Assembly (NCBI GenBank): GCA_000963575.1
Contig: CP011077.1
Span: forward strand, 1,488,001 to 1,552,000
Direction: 5' to 3'
From: Klebsiella michiganensis
GTDB lineage: Bacteria > Pseudomonadota > Gammaproteobacteria > Enterobacterales > Enterobacteriaceae
DNA length: 64,000 nucleotides
The notes beneath the pieces are model-generated. The model was not told the origin of the DNA. It saw only the letters and a program-made list of their open reading frames with translations, and did not search any database. This document shows, piece after piece, positions 54,001 to 62,202 of the stretch. Position 1 is the first letter of the stretch, and every line of letters starts with the position of its first letter. Both the position numbers and the translations under genes were made by a program.

Positions 54001-55520
54001 ACAGCGACCTGAACGAGAAGCTGCGCCAGCGTCTGGAGCAGGCTGAAGTGGAGCGTACGCGTTCCCGTGAAGCGCTGCGCCAGCATGCTCAGCAGTTGGG
54101 TCAGTACAGCCAGCTGCTGGCGTCGCTGAAAAGTTCGTTTGATACCAAAAAAGAGCTGCTGACGGATCTGCATAAAGAGCTGCAGGACATCGGCGTTCGC
54201 GCTGATGCCGGCGCAGAGGAAAGGGCGCGTGCGCGTCGCGATGAGCTTCATACTGCGCTCAGCAACAACCGCTCGCGTCGTAATCAGCTTGAGAAGCAGC
54301 TGACTTACTGCGAAGCGGAGATGAGCAACCTGACCCGTAAACTGAAGCAGCTGGAGCGTAATTACCTCGAAATGCGCGAGCAGGTTGTGACGGCGAAAGC
54401 GGGCTGGTGCGCGGTGATGCGTATGGTGAAAGACAATGGCGTCGAGCGCCGTCTGCATCGTCGTGAACTGGCTTATCTTTCCGGGGACGATCTGCGTTCA
54501 ATGTCGGATAAAGCGTTGGGTGCGCTGCGCCTGGCGGTTGCCGACAACGAACATCTGCGCGACGTGCTTCGTCTGTCGGAAGATCCGAAGCGCCCTGAAC
54601 GTAAGATTCAGTTCTTCGTTGCGGTATACCAGCATCTGCGCGAGCGTATCCGCCAGGACATCATTCGTACCGACGATCCGGTTGAAGCCATCGAGCAGAT
54701 GGAAATCGAACTGAGCCGTCTGACAGAAGAGCTGACTTCACGTGAGCAGAAGCTGGCGATCAGCTCCCGCAGCGTGGCGAACATCATTCGCAAGACTATC
54801 CAGCGCGAGCAGAACCGTATTCGCATGCTCAACCAGGGCCTGCAAAGCGTCTCCTTCGGGCAGGTGAAGAGCGTTCGTCTGAACGTCAACGTGCGCGAGG
54901 CTCACGCAACGCTTCTGAACGTACTTTCCGAGCAGCACGAACAGCATCAGGATCTGTTTAACAGCAATCGTCTAACCTTCTCCGAAGCACTGGCGAAGCT
55001 CTATCAGCGTCTGAACCCGCAAATCGACATGGGGCAGCGCACGCCGCAGACCATCGGCGAAGAGCTGCTGGATTACCGTAACTACCTGGAAATGGAAGTT
55101 GAGGTAAACCGTGGTTCGGACGGCTGGCTGCGCGCGGAGAGCGGGGCGCTGTCCACCGGGGAAGCTATCGGCACCGGTATGTCTATTCTGGTGATGGTCG
55201 TTCAGAGCTGGGAAGATGAGTCGCAGCGTCTGCGTGGGAAAGACATTTCCCCTTGCCGCCTGCTGTTCCTTGACGAAGCGGCGCGACTGGATGCCAAGTC
55301 CATCGCCACGCTGTTTGAGCTGTGTGAACGTCTGGAAATGCAATTAATTATTGCTGCACCAGAAAACATCAGCCCGGAAAAAGGGACCACCTATAAGCTG
55401 GTGCGTAAGGTCTTCCAGAACAGCGAGCATGTTCACGTTGTTGGCCTGCGTGGCTTTGCTGCCCCGGCGTTGCCGGAGCCGGAGCCACAGCAAGGTTCGG
55501 AAACCGCGGACGCCTCATAA
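51057..55520 (+). CDS. mukB: Chromosome partition protein MukB (SMC-like)
   Basis: SMC-like ATPase of the bacterial condensin MukBEF, which folds and segregates the chromosome. It has 1487 residues, one more than E. coli. The N-terminal head carries Walker A GGNGAGKST at 34-42. Long coiled coils (about 290-660 and 790-1110) flank the hinge (about 665-780), which dimerises MukB and contacts ParC. The C-terminal head has the signature ALSTGEAIGTGMSIL and Walker B CRLLFLDEAARLD. It starts in an ATGA overlap with mukE and ends at a terminator. Confidence 0.99.
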   Translation: MIERGKFRSLTLVNWNGFFARTFDLDELVTTLSGGNGAGKSTTMAAFVTALIPDLTLLHFRNTTEAGATSGSRDKGLHGKLKAGVCYSTLDVINSRHQRVVVGVRLQQVAGRDRKVDIKPFAIQGLPTSIQPTQLLTETLNERQARVLSLQELKDKVEAIEGVQFKQFNSITDYHSLMFDLGIVARRLRSAADRSKYYRLIEASLYGGISSAITRSLRDYLLPENGGVRKAFQDMEAALRENRMTLEAIRVTQSDRDLFKHLISEATDYVAADYMRHANERRIHLDKALEFRRELLISRQQLAAEQYKHVDMARELGEHSGAEGDLETDYQAASDHLNLVQTAIRQQEKIERYEADLDELQIRLEEQNEIVAEAHEQQEENEARAEAAELEVDELKSQLADYQQALDVQQTRAIQYQQALLALERARELCHLPDLTADSADEWLDTFKAKEIEATDKLLSLEQKMSVAQAAHSQFEHAYQLVTAISGPVSRSEAWDTARELLRDSSNQRHLADQVQPLRMRLNELEQRLREQQEAERLLADFCKRQGKQFDPEELEALHEELEERIGALQQTVSEASEQRMALRQELEQIQASIKTLNLRAPRWIAAQTSLTQLCEQSGEQFEASQQVTEYMQQLLERERESTVERDEVGARKRAVDDEIERLSQPGGAEDPRLNALAERFGGVLLSEIYDDIGLEDAPYFSALYGPSRHAIVVPDLSLVREQLENLEDCPEDLYLIEGDPSSFDDSVFTVEEMDAAVLVKTAERQWRYSRLPELPLFGRAARENRLEALHNERESLAERFATLSFDVQKNQRLHQSFSRFIGQHLGVAFEDDPEAEIRHLNSRRGEIERAINNHENDNQQQRQQFEQAKEGVAQLNRLLPRISLLNDETLADRCDEIQERLDEAEESARFIHQHGNQLIKLEGVVSVLQSDPEQFEQLKDDYAHAQQIQRDARQRAFALTEVVQRRAHFSYSDSAAMLDGNSDLNEKLRQRLEQAEVERTRSREALRQHAQQLGQYSQLLASLKSSFDTKKELLTDLHKELQDIGVRADAGAEERARARRDELHTALSNNRSRRNQLEKQLTYCEAEMSNLTRKLKQLERNYLEMREQVVTAKAGWCAVMRMVKDNGVERRLHRRELAYLSGDDLRSMSDKALGALRLAVADNEHLRDVLRLSEDPKRPERKIQFFVAVYQHLRERIRQDIIRTDDPVEAIEQMEIELSRLTEELTSREQKLAISSRSVANIIRKTIQREQNRIRMLNQGLQSVSFGQVKSVRLNVNVREAHATLLNVLSEQHEQHQDLFNSNRLTFSEALAKLYQRLNPQIDMGQRTPQTIGEELLDYRNYLEMEVEVNRGSDGWLRAESGALSTGEAIGTGMSILVMVVQSWEDESQRLRGKDISPCRLLFLDEAARLDAKSIATLFELCERLEMQLIIAAPENISPEKGTTYKLVRKVFQNSEHVHVVGLRGFAAPALPEPEPQQGSETADAS

Positions 55521-55544
55521 AAGGCGATCCTGTGGGGCAAACGA

Positions 55545-55570
55545 CTAAGCGGGCTACGGCCCGCTTTTTC
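55545..55570 (+). terminator. Terminator of the mukFEB operon
   Basis: An AGCGGGC-TACG-GCCCGCT perfect 7-bp hairpin (55548-55565) is followed by a T-run. Confidence 0.9.
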
Positions 55571-55701
55571 TTTGTCGCGAACAGTCTTAATCTTTAATTT
55601 TCTTTACATTTTGTCAGGCAAATGGTTTTTACTGTTTATATACTAGTGGTGAATACTTCCCGCCTTTGACGGTGAGCACAGTAATAAACAGGGGGCAAGG
55701 G

Positions 55702-57540
55702 ATGTTGCTTAGAAAAGTTAAAGATTTTCGATTGTCGGCAGTCGGTTACTGCCTGGCGCTCAGTTTCGCTCCGCTGTTTGTGGCCCAGGCCGACGAGCCT
55801 GCCGTCGTTCCCTCCGACAGTTCTGCTTTTCAGACCGATCGGCCAATGGAACTCAATCAGCCTTTGGCGCAGTCTACGGCGACGGCCACGATGGCCGGGA
55901 CTTTGCCAACAAACACGTCCACGATGTCGGCGGCGCAAAGCCGTTCTCAGCTTATGGCGGGCCTGCCTGCGGGCTACACGCCGGTTTATCTTAATGCCCT
56001 GTCGGCCTTCTATGCCGCGCGCGATATGAAGCCGATGTGGGAAAATCGCGATGCGGTTAAAGCTTTTCAGCAACAGCTGGCAGAAGTGGCCATTGCCGGA
56101 ATACAGCCGCAGTTTAACCAGTGGGTTGAGCTGCTGACCGACCCCGCGGTGACCGGTATGGCGCGCGATGTGGTGCTTTCCGATGCCATGATGGGCTACC
56201 TGCAATTCGTTTCAGGGATCCCGATTGACGGCAATCGCTGGCTCTATAGCAGCACGCCTTACAAGTTAAAAACGCCGCCTCTGTCGGTGATTAACCAGTG
56301 GCAGGTGGCCGTCGACCAGGGCTCACTGGTGAACTTTATCGACAGCCTTGCGCCGCAGCATCCGCAGTATGCCCAACTGCACCAGTCTCTGATTCATCTG
56401 CTGGCAGATACCCGCCCGTGGCCGCAGATGTCTGGCAAAGAGACCTTGAGACCTGGGCAGTGGAGCAACGACGTGGGGGCGCTGAGAGAAATTCTTGCCC
56501 GAACTGGTATGCTCCAGGATAAGCCATCGGGGATGACCAGCATGGCCGATGTTACCGTAAGCCCGTCCGCGATTAATGTCGAAGACGCTTCTCCTCAGGC
56601 GGGTAAGAAGAAATCTCAGGCTGCTGCCCGCGGCGTTTACAGCCGGGATCTGGTCGACGGCGTGAAACGTTTCCAGCAATGGCAAGGGCTGGGCTCGGAC
56701 GGGGCGATTGGCCAACTGACGCGCGACTGGCTTAACGTCACGCCTCAGCAGCGTGCGGCACTGGTGGCGTTGAATATTCAGCGTTTACGCCTGCTGCCGG
56801 ACAAGCTTGAGACCGGCATTATGGTGAACATTCCTAACTATTCGCTGGTGTATTACCTCAACGGGAACGAGGCCCTGGCTTCTCGCGTTATCGTCGGGCG
56901 TCCGGATCGCAAAACCCCGATGATGAGCAGCGCGCTGAACAATGTCGTGGTTAACCCGCCGTGGAACGTGCCCCCAACGCTGGCGCGAAAAGATATTTTG
57001 CCGAAGGTTCGTCAGAATCCGGGTTACCTGGAGCAGCACGGCTATAGCGTGATTCGCGGCTGGAGCAACAATGCCGAGATGATCGATCCGTGGCGCGTAG
57101 ACTGGTCGACGATCACCGAGAATAACCTGCCGTTCCGCTTCCAGCAGAAGCCCGGCACGCAGAACTCCCTTGGGCGCTACAAGTTCAATATGCCGAGTTC
57201 CGATGCCATCTACCTGCACGACACGCCAAATCATAACCTGTTCCAGAAGGATGCAAGGGCGTTGAGTTCAGGCTGCGTGCGCGTCAATAAGGCATCCGAA
57301 CTTGCAAATATGCTGCTGCAGGATGCCGGGTGGAATGATTCCCGGATATCCAGCACGTTGCAGGAAGGAAACACTAAGTATGTTAATATCCGTCATAACA
57401 TTCCGGTTAATCTCTACTATCTGACCGCTTTTGTCGGAAAAGATGGCCGCACCGAGTTTCGTACAGATATTTACAATTATGATCTCACCGCGCGATCTGG
57501 CGCACAAAACCTCGCAAAAGCCGGGTTATTAATCCGCTAA
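55702..57540 (+). CDS. ldtD: L,D-transpeptidase LdtD (YcbB)
   Basis: Periplasmic enzyme making 3-3 (mDap-mDap) peptidoglycan crosslinks; in E. coli it can bypass penicillin-binding proteins and confer beta-lactam resistance under Cpx activation. I start at the ATG at 55702 (MLLRKVKDFRLSAVGY), giving 612 residues; an ORF extension of 12 codons is rejected. A signal peptide ends near AQA-DEP. The substrate-capping and scaffold regions, a PGB-like domain (VKRFQQWQGLGSDGAIG) and the YkuD catalytic domain follow. The nucleophile is Cys525 in SSGCVRVN, with the His of YLHDTPN nearby. Confidence 0.97.
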   Translation: MLLRKVKDFRLSAVGYCLALSFAPLFVAQADEPAVVPSDSSAFQTDRPMELNQPLAQSTATATMAGTLPTNTSTMSAAQSRSQLMAGLPAGYTPVYLNALSAFYAARDMKPMWENRDAVKAFQQQLAEVAIAGIQPQFNQWVELLTDPAVTGMARDVVLSDAMMGYLQFVSGIPIDGNRWLYSSTPYKLKTPPLSVINQWQVAVDQGSLVNFIDSLAPQHPQYAQLHQSLIHLLADTRPWPQMSGKETLRPGQWSNDVGALREILARTGMLQDKPSGMTSMADVTVSPSAINVEDASPQAGKKKSQAAARGVYSRDLVDGVKRFQQWQGLGSDGAIGQLTRDWLNVTPQQRAALVALNIQRLRLLPDKLETGIMVNIPNYSLVYYLNGNEALASRVIVGRPDRKTPMMSSALNNVVVNPPWNVPPTLARKDILPKVRQNPGYLEQHGYSVIRGWSNNAEMIDPWRVDWSTITENNLPFRFQQKPGTQNSLGRYKFNMPSSDAIYLHDTPNHNLFQKDARALSSGCVRVNKASELANMLLQDAGWNDSRISSTLQEGNTKYVNIRHNIPVNLYYLTAFVGKDGRTEFRTDIYNYDLTARSGAQNLAKAGLLIR

Positions 57541-57589
57541 ACGCAACATTTCTAATGAATTAGTGGTCGTAGAAAATGTAAAACGCAGC

Positions 57590-57609
57590 CGGGCCCTCTA
57601 CAGGGCCCG
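57590..57609 (+). other. Hairpin between ldtD and mepK
   Basis: CGGGCCCT-CTAC-AGGGCCCG is a perfect 8-bp stem about 50 bp after ldtD. No T-run follows directly, although GTTTTAT comes 18 bp later. It may be a Rho-assisted terminator or mRNA stabiliser. Confidence 0.5.
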
Positions 57610-57724
57610 CCGTTGCTGGGTTTTATCGTGCCTTGACTCCCCGGATTCGGGCAGTTATGGTGCGATGGCAGTGCGCAAAAGTGCATATTAAACCATCATT
57701 TTATTACCTGTAGACCTGGATATC

Positions 57725-58273
57725 ATGGACAAATTTGACGCTAATCGCCGCAAGCTACTGGCTTTGGGGGGCGTGGCTTTCGGTGCCGCTCTCATGCCTT
57801 TGCCGTCGTTTGCCACCCTCTCGACACCACGCCCGCGTATTTTGACTCTCAATAACCTGCATACTGGAGAGTCACTGAAAGCTGAGTTTTTTGATGGCAG
57901 AGGCTATATTCAGGATGAATTAGCAAAACTTAATCACTTCTTCCGGGACTACCGGGCGAACAAGATTAAATCCATCGATCCTTCCCTGTTTGACCAACTC
58001 TATCGCCTGCAGGGGCTTTTAGGGACTAACAAACCGGTTCAGCTGATTTCTGGCTACCGTTCCATCGACACCAATAATGAACTTCGCGCTCACAGCCGCG
58101 GTGTGGCGAAAAAAAGCTACCACACTAAAGGCCAGGCGATGGATTTCCATATTGAAGGCGTTTCGTTAAGCAATATTCGCAAAGCAGCATTATCTATGCG
58201 GGCAGGTGGTGTAGGATACTACCCCAGCAGCGACTTTGTGCATATTGATACCGGGCCGGTAAGGCACTGGTAA
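57725..58273 (+). CDS. mepK: Murein endopeptidase MepK (YcbK, M15 family)
   Basis: Zn-dependent endopeptidase that cleaves mDap-mDap crosslinks, the product of enzymes such as LdtD encoded just upstream. It has 182 residues. A Tat signal with twin arginines at 8-9 (NRRKLLALGGVAFGAALMP) precedes the M15/DUF882 domain. The metal ligands are His133, Asp140 and His173, in SYHTKGQAMDFHI and VHIDTGPVRHW. Its pairing with ldtD suggests coordinated making and cutting of 3-3 links. Confidence 0.97.
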   Translation: MDKFDANRRKLLALGGVAFGAALMPLPSFATLSTPRPRILTLNNLHTGESLKAEFFDGRGYIQDELAKLNHFFRDYRANKIKSIDPSLFDQLYRLQGLLGTNKPVQLISGYRSIDTNNELRAHSRGVAKKSYHTKGQAMDFHIEGVSLSNIRKAALSMRAGGVGYYPSSDFVHIDTGPVRHW

Positions 58274-58312
58274 AACAACGGAATCCGGCTTTGTTGTCGG
58301 TAATGGAGCAGC

Positions 58313-58960
58313 ATGAACTATCACATTATTCCGGTCACGGCTTTTGCCCAGAACTGTTCTCTTATTTGGTGCGAGGAAACGCAGCAGGCGGCGCTGGTGG
58401 ATCCCGGCGGCGATGCGGCTCGCATTATGCAAGAAGTGGCACAGAAAGGCGTGCAGATTGGCCAGATCCTGTTGACGCATGGTCATCTCGATCACGTCGG
58501 CGCGGCGGCTGAGCTGGCGGCACACTACGGCGTGCCCGTTGTGGGGCCGGAAAAAGAAGATGAGTTCTGGCTGCAGGGACTGCCGCAGCAAAGCCGGATG
58601 TTTGGTCTCGACGAGTGTCAGCCTTTGACGCCGGATCGCTGGTTAAACGAAGGGGAATGTGTCTCCGTAGGGAATGTAACTTTACAGGTGTTGCATTGTC
58701 CGGGGCATACGCCTGGCCATATTGTCTTCTTCGATGCGGCCTCTCGTTTGCTGGTCTCTGGTGATGTCATCTTTAAAGGCGGAGTGGGGCGCAGCGACTT
58801 CCCTCGCGGTGACCACGCGGCGTTGATTGACTCGATCAAACGTAAGCTGCTGCCGCTGGGGGATGATGTGACCTTTATTCCCGGCCACGGCCCAATGTCT
58901 ACCCTGGGCTACGAACGCCTGCACAATCCTTTTTTGCAGGATGAGCAGCCGGTCTGGTAA
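58313..58960 (+). CDS. gloC: Hydroxyacylglutathione hydrolase GloC (YcbL)
   Basis: Type II glyoxalase of the metallo-beta-lactamase fold; it hydrolyses S-lactoylglutathione in methylglyoxal detoxification. It has 215 residues. The metal motif THGHLDH has His56, His58, Asp60 and His61; further ligands lie in HCPGHTPGHIVF, VSGDVIF and IPGHGP. GGAG lies about 8 nt before the ATG. It lies 39 bp after mepK in the same direction and ends at a strong terminator. Confidence 0.97.
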   Translation: MNYHIIPVTAFAQNCSLIWCEETQQAALVDPGGDAARIMQEVAQKGVQIGQILLTHGHLDHVGAAAELAAHYGVPVVGPEKEDEFWLQGLPQQSRMFGLDECQPLTPDRWLNEGECVSVGNVTLQVLHCPGHTPGHIVFFDAASRLLVSGDVIFKGGVGRSDFPRGDHAALIDSIKRKLLPLGDDVTFIPGHGPMSTLGYERLHNPFLQDEQPVW

Positions 58961-58973
58961 CGCCGTTTTTCAG

Positions 58974-59003
58974 TAAAAAAAGAGCCGCTTAGGCGGCTCT
59001 TTC
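58974..59003 (+). terminator. Terminator downstream of gloC
   Basis: An AGAGCCGC-TTAG-GCGGCTCT hairpin (58981-59000) has an A-tract before it and a short T-run after. The stem is identical to that of the ftsK terminator. Confidence 0.9.
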
Positions 59004-59100
59004 AGACTGCTGACAAACCTCTGATGACAGAAGAAATACCAGACGGCTTGTTAAAGAAAACAGGAAAATCAATTTATTGGTTTTCGGCTGATAACCACCC

Positions 59101-59131
59101 AGAGGGAAAAACCACGTTTTTTCCCTCTTTT
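59101..59131. terminator. Terminator downstream of aspC
   Basis: An 11-bp perfect stem (AGAGGGAAAAA 59101-59111 with TTTTTCCCTCT 59118-59128) has a 6-nt loop. It lies just beyond the aspC stop on the minus strand; the U-rich arm is inside the stem, so it can work in either direction. Confidence 0.6.
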
Positions 59132-59146
59132 ACTGTGCGGGGGGGA

Positions 59147-60337
59147 TTACAGCACGGCAACGATGGCTTCGCACAGCGGCGCCATGTTATCCGGCGTCAT
59201 GCCCGCCACATTAACGCGACCGGATGCGACGGCGTAAACGCCGAATTCTTCACGCAGGCGCAGCACCTGTTCTTTGGTCAGGCCGCTGAACGAGAACATC
59301 CCGTTCTGGTTAATGATGAAGCTGAAGTCGCGGTTGGCACCTTTCTCCTGCAGGGTATTCACAAACAGCTGACGCATACGGTGAATACGCTGGCGCATAT
59401 CGGTCAGTTCTTGTTCCCACATGGTACGCAGTGCGTCGTTGCTCAGAATAGTCGCCACAACGGATGCACCGTGCGCCGGTGGGTTGGAATAGTTGGCGCG
59501 AATAACCGATTTTACCTGGCTGAATGAACGGTCAGCGGTGTCGGCATCGGCAGCAACCAGCGTGAAAGCCCCCACGCGTTCGTTGTACAAACCGAAGTTC
59601 TTGGAGTAAGAGCTGGCCACCAGCAGTTCTTTGTGGCTGGCCGCGAAAATACGCAGGCCTTCAGCATCTTCTTCCAGGCCACGAGCAAAGCCCTGGTAAG
59701 CAAAGTCAAACAGCGGCAGCCAGCCTTTGGCCAGCGACATCTCTGCCAGCGTTTTCCACTGTTCGGCGGTAGGATCGATCCCGGTTGGGTTATGGCAGCA
59801 GCCGTGGAACAGCACTACGTCACCGGCTTCCGCCGCCTGCAGGCTGGCGACCAGACCATCAAAGTCCAGGCTGTGATTTTCCGCATCATAATAGGCGTAC
59901 TCTTTCACTTCCAGGCCCGCGGAGTTAAACACGCTTTTGTGGTTAGGCCAGCTAGGGTTGCTTACCCAGACGCGTTTTGCCGAGGTGTTTTTCGCCAGGA
60001 AATCAGCGGCAACGCGCAGTGCACCGGTCCCGCCTGGGGTTTGTGCCGTACGCGCGCGTTTGTCGGCGATGAGCGGGTTGCTTTTGCCGAACAGCAGCTC
60101 TTGCGTGCAACGCCCAAACTCTGGAATACCATCAATGCCCAGATAGTTTTTGGTGGTCTCATTTTCCAGCAGATAAAGCTCAGCTTTCTTCACGCTGGTC
60201 AGGACAGGTGTTTTACCGGTCTCATCCTTATAGACCCCGATGCCGAGGTTAATTTTGGTTGGACGGTCGTCGGCACGAAACAGGTCAGCCAGACCAAGAA
60301 TAGGATCGGCAGGGGCAGCGGTAATGTTCTCAAACAT
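59147..60337 (-). CDS. aspC: Aspartate aminotransferase
   Basis: PLP enzyme interconverting aspartate/2-oxoglutarate and oxaloacetate/glutamate; it also acts on aromatic amino acids. I start at the ATG at 60337 (MFENITAAPADPILGLADLF), giving 396 residues, the E. coli length; a possible ATG four codons upstream has no ribosome binding site. The PLP lysine is Lys246 in SSYSKNFGLYNERVG; substrate contacts include HNPTGIDPT and the C-terminal GRVNVAGM. It is downstream of ompF on the same strand behind the ompF terminator. Confidence 0.98.
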   Translation of the reverse strand: MFENITAAPADPILGLADLFRADDRPTKINLGIGVYKDETGKTPVLTSVKKAELYLLENETTKNYLGIDGIPEFGRCTQELLFGKSNPLIADKRARTAQTPGGTGALRVAADFLAKNTSAKRVWVSNPSWPNHKSVFNSAGLEVKEYAYYDAENHSLDFDGLVASLQAAEAGDVVLFHGCCHNPTGIDPTAEQWKTLAEMSLAKGWLPLFDFAYQGFARGLEEDAEGLRIFAASHKELLVASSYSKNFGLYNERVGAFTLVAADADTADRSFSQVKSVIRANYSNPPAHGASVVATILSNDALRTMWEQELTDMRQRIHRMRQLFVNTLQEKGANRDFSFIINQNGMFSFSGLTKEQVLRLREEFGVYAVASGRVNVAGMTPDNMAPLCEAIVAVL

Positions 60338-60461
60338 GACGGGTTCCATTAGTGATATCGGGGGAAATCGCTTTCAGGTTAACTGCTGTTTTACGAATTG
60401 CCAACCGTTTGCGACAAAAAGAGACGGTTAGCGATAACATCGGGTTTATTCTACTTTTTTT

Positions 60462-60495
60462 CCATAAAAAAACAGGGCCGAGGCCCTGTTTTTAA
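60462..60495 (-). terminator. Terminator of ompF
   Basis: AAAAACAGGGCC pairs with GGCCCTGTTTTT (60468-60493) around a 2-nt loop. On the minus strand it is followed by further Ts. Confidence 0.92.
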
Positions 60496-60522
60496 ACATT
60501 TCAGACAAACAAATGGCTGAAA

Positions 60523-61605
60523 TTAGAACTGGTAAACGATACCAACAGCAACGGTGTCGTCTGAACCAACGCCCAGCTTGTTGTTTTTGTCGATCTGGTT
60601 GATCTGGTAGTCAACGTAGGTAGACATGTTTTTGTTGAAGTAGTAGGTAGCGCCGAGATCAATGTAGTTGATGTAATCTTCGCTGCCGATGTTCTCAACG
60701 TTTTTCGCTTTAGATTTGTAGTAAGCGATGGATGGACGCAGGCCGAAATCGAACTGGTACTGTGCCACAACGGAGAAGTCCTGAGTTTTGTTCAGGAAGC
60801 CGTCGGTACCGTTAATGGTCAGACGGGTAGCGTTACGGCTTTCACCGTACAGCGCGGCCAGGTAGATGTTGTTCGCGTCATATTTCAGACCGGTAGCCCA
60901 CTGCTCAGCTTTAGCGCCGTGACCATAGGTCAGAGCCTGCTGTGCGTTGGTGCGGTCAGCCGCGCCGTAAGCACCTACGATACCGAAACCATCAACGGTG
61001 TAGCTTGCGGAGCTTGCCCAGCCGTCGCCGTTAGAACGAGTTGGGTTACCATCACGGTCGTTTTTACCCAGGTACTGAACGCCGAAGTCCAGACCGTCAA
61101 CCAGGCCGAAGAAGCTGTGGTTACGGTAAGTGGCCAGGCCACCGTTACGACCGGAGAAGAAGTTGTCGCTGTTGCCGGTATCGCCACCGAACTCTGGCAG
61201 CATATCGGTCACGCCGATTGCATCGTAAACCAGACCGTAGTTACGGCCGTAGTCGAAGGAACCTGCGTCACCGAATTTCAGACCAGCGAAGGCCAGACGG
61301 GTTTTATTCCCTTTCTGAGCATCAGCGCCTTCAGAGTTGTTACCCTGGAAGTTGTATTCCCACTGGCCGTAACCGGTCAGTTGGCTGTTAATCTGGGTTT
61401 CGCCTTTGAAGCCAAGACGGGCATAAGTTTTGTCGCCGTTACCCTGGGCGTTAACACCGTTGTCTTTAGCGAAGTAATGCAGGCCTACTGCTTTACCGTA
61501 CAGGTCAACCTTGTTGCCGTCTTTGTTATAGATTTCAGCAGCGTTAGCTGCACCGGCTACCAGCAGAGCAGGGATAACCACTGCCAGAATATTGCGCTTC
61601 ATCAT
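60523..61605 (-). CDS. ompF: Outer-membrane porin OmpF
   Basis: Trimeric general-diffusion porin for small hydrophilic solutes and many antibiotics. It has 360 residues. The signal peptide MMKRNILAVVIPALLVAGAANA (22 residues) precedes mature AEIYNKDGNKVDLYGK. The constriction loop L3 has MLPEFGGDTGNSDNFF, and the chain ends in the assembly signal Phe (VAVGIVYQF). It is called OmpF rather than OmpC by its place between asnS and aspC and by its E. coli-like promoter. The leader GAGGGTAATAAATAATG matches the E. coli site that pairs with MicF RNA, so MicF control is likely. Confidence 0.97.
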   Translation of the reverse strand: MMKRNILAVVIPALLVAGAANAAEIYNKDGNKVDLYGKAVGLHYFAKDNGVNAQGNGDKTYARLGFKGETQINSQLTGYGQWEYNFQGNNSEGADAQKGNKTRLAFAGLKFGDAGSFDYGRNYGLVYDAIGVTDMLPEFGGDTGNSDNFFSGRNGGLATYRNHSFFGLVDGLDFGVQYLGKNDRDGNPTRSNGDGWASSASYTVDGFGIVGAYGAADRTNAQQALTYGHGAKAEQWATGLKYDANNIYLAALYGESRNATRLTINGTDGFLNKTQDFSVVAQYQFDFGLRPSIAYYKSKAKNVENIGSEDYINYIDLGATYYFNKNMSTYVDYQINQIDKNNKLGVGSDDTVAVGIVYQF

Positions 61606-61702
61606 TATTTATTACCCTCATTGTGGTTTTTATGGACACCTGCCACTGCCGTCAATAATTCTTTACGGAACTATTGATGATAGTTTGGTGTCTTTCTGTA
61701 TC

Positions 61703-61740
61703 TGTCAGGCATCTTTCCATCCATGAAACCGTTTCGCTAG
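61703..61740 (-). promoter_or_regulatory. ompF promoter
   Basis: On the minus strand a -10 AAAGAT (61716-61711) lies within GGAAAGATGCCTG, which matches the E. coli ompF promoter as I remember it. The start point would be near 61704, leaving a leader of about 100 nt. The -35 (around TAGCGAAACG) is poor, as expected for an OmpR-dependent promoter. Confidence 0.75.
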
Positions 61741-61744
61741 CCTG

Positions 61745-61803
61745 AAAGTGCTACAAATGTCTAAACTGAGTTTCAAAAGGAAAATATGTGTAACAAGATA
61801 TTA
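61745..61803 (-). promoter_or_regulatory. OmpR binding cluster (F1-F2-F3) of ompF
   Basis: Three tandem roughly 20-bp elements upstream of the promoter align with the E. coli F boxes: F1 around GTTACACATATT (61783-61803), F2 around CTTTTGAAACTCA (61764-61783) and F3 around ACATTTGTAGCACTTT (61745-61764). F2 and F3 cores are best conserved. EnvZ-OmpR osmoregulation is therefore expected. Confidence 0.7.
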
Positions 61804-62160
61804 AATTAAGGGAACTTTGTGAACCATTTCAAATTTCATTCTTAGCGCAACAAAAATGCGTCACTTCTTACTATATATATATGAATTACTTATGTTTAAT
61901 CCGCATAAGCTCAAGGAATGGGTATTTCTTGTTCACAATTGTTCATTTTTTGACTTGTTTTTGGATGGCTGGACGGCTGTGTGAAAAGTGAGCAATTGTG
62001 CTATGCCCATCACTGTTTTGAAATGCGAGCAAACTTAAGCGCAATTTTTGTTAAAGAGTGTGAGTCAGAAACAGTTGGTAACGGGGTTGTCGGGAATGAG
62101 GGTTGAAATTGACGTTTGTTTAATAAGCGTTGAAGAAAATAGACCTTTTATTCTCAAATG
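61804..62160. other. AT-rich upstream region between ompF and asnS
   Basis: This stretch has no credible gene. It contains an (AT)n run (61872-61882) and generally bendable AT-rich DNA. E. coli ompF has IHF sites and a distant OmpR site (F4) several hundred bp upstream, and this region is where they would lie; I could not assign exact sites. Confidence 0.4.
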
Positions 62161-62190
62161 TAAAAAAGGCCAGCTGAAAGCTGGCCTTTG
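62161..62190 (-). terminator. Terminator of asnS
   Basis: GGCCAGCT (62168-62175) pairs with AGCTGGCC (62179-62186) around GAA. On the minus strand the hairpin is followed by six Ts, about 20 bp past the asnS stop. Confidence 0.93.
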
Positions 62191-62202
62191 ATTTTCTCTA
62201 AC

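Noticed and set aside
59024..59527. 167-codon frame on the plus strand overlapping the aspC 3' end
   Set aside because: It runs through the aspC terminator hairpin and then antisense to aspC, with no start signal.
60919..61677. 252-codon open frame antisense to the ompF 5' half
   Set aside because: Its product is rich in Val and Thr, which is the reverse complement of porin coding; no ribosome binding site or membrane topology supports it.
61872..61882. AT dinucleotide run upstream of ompF as a possible phase-variable repeat
   Set aside because: It is only about five units, distant from the promoter core and coding region, and is ordinary in AT-rich upstream DNA.
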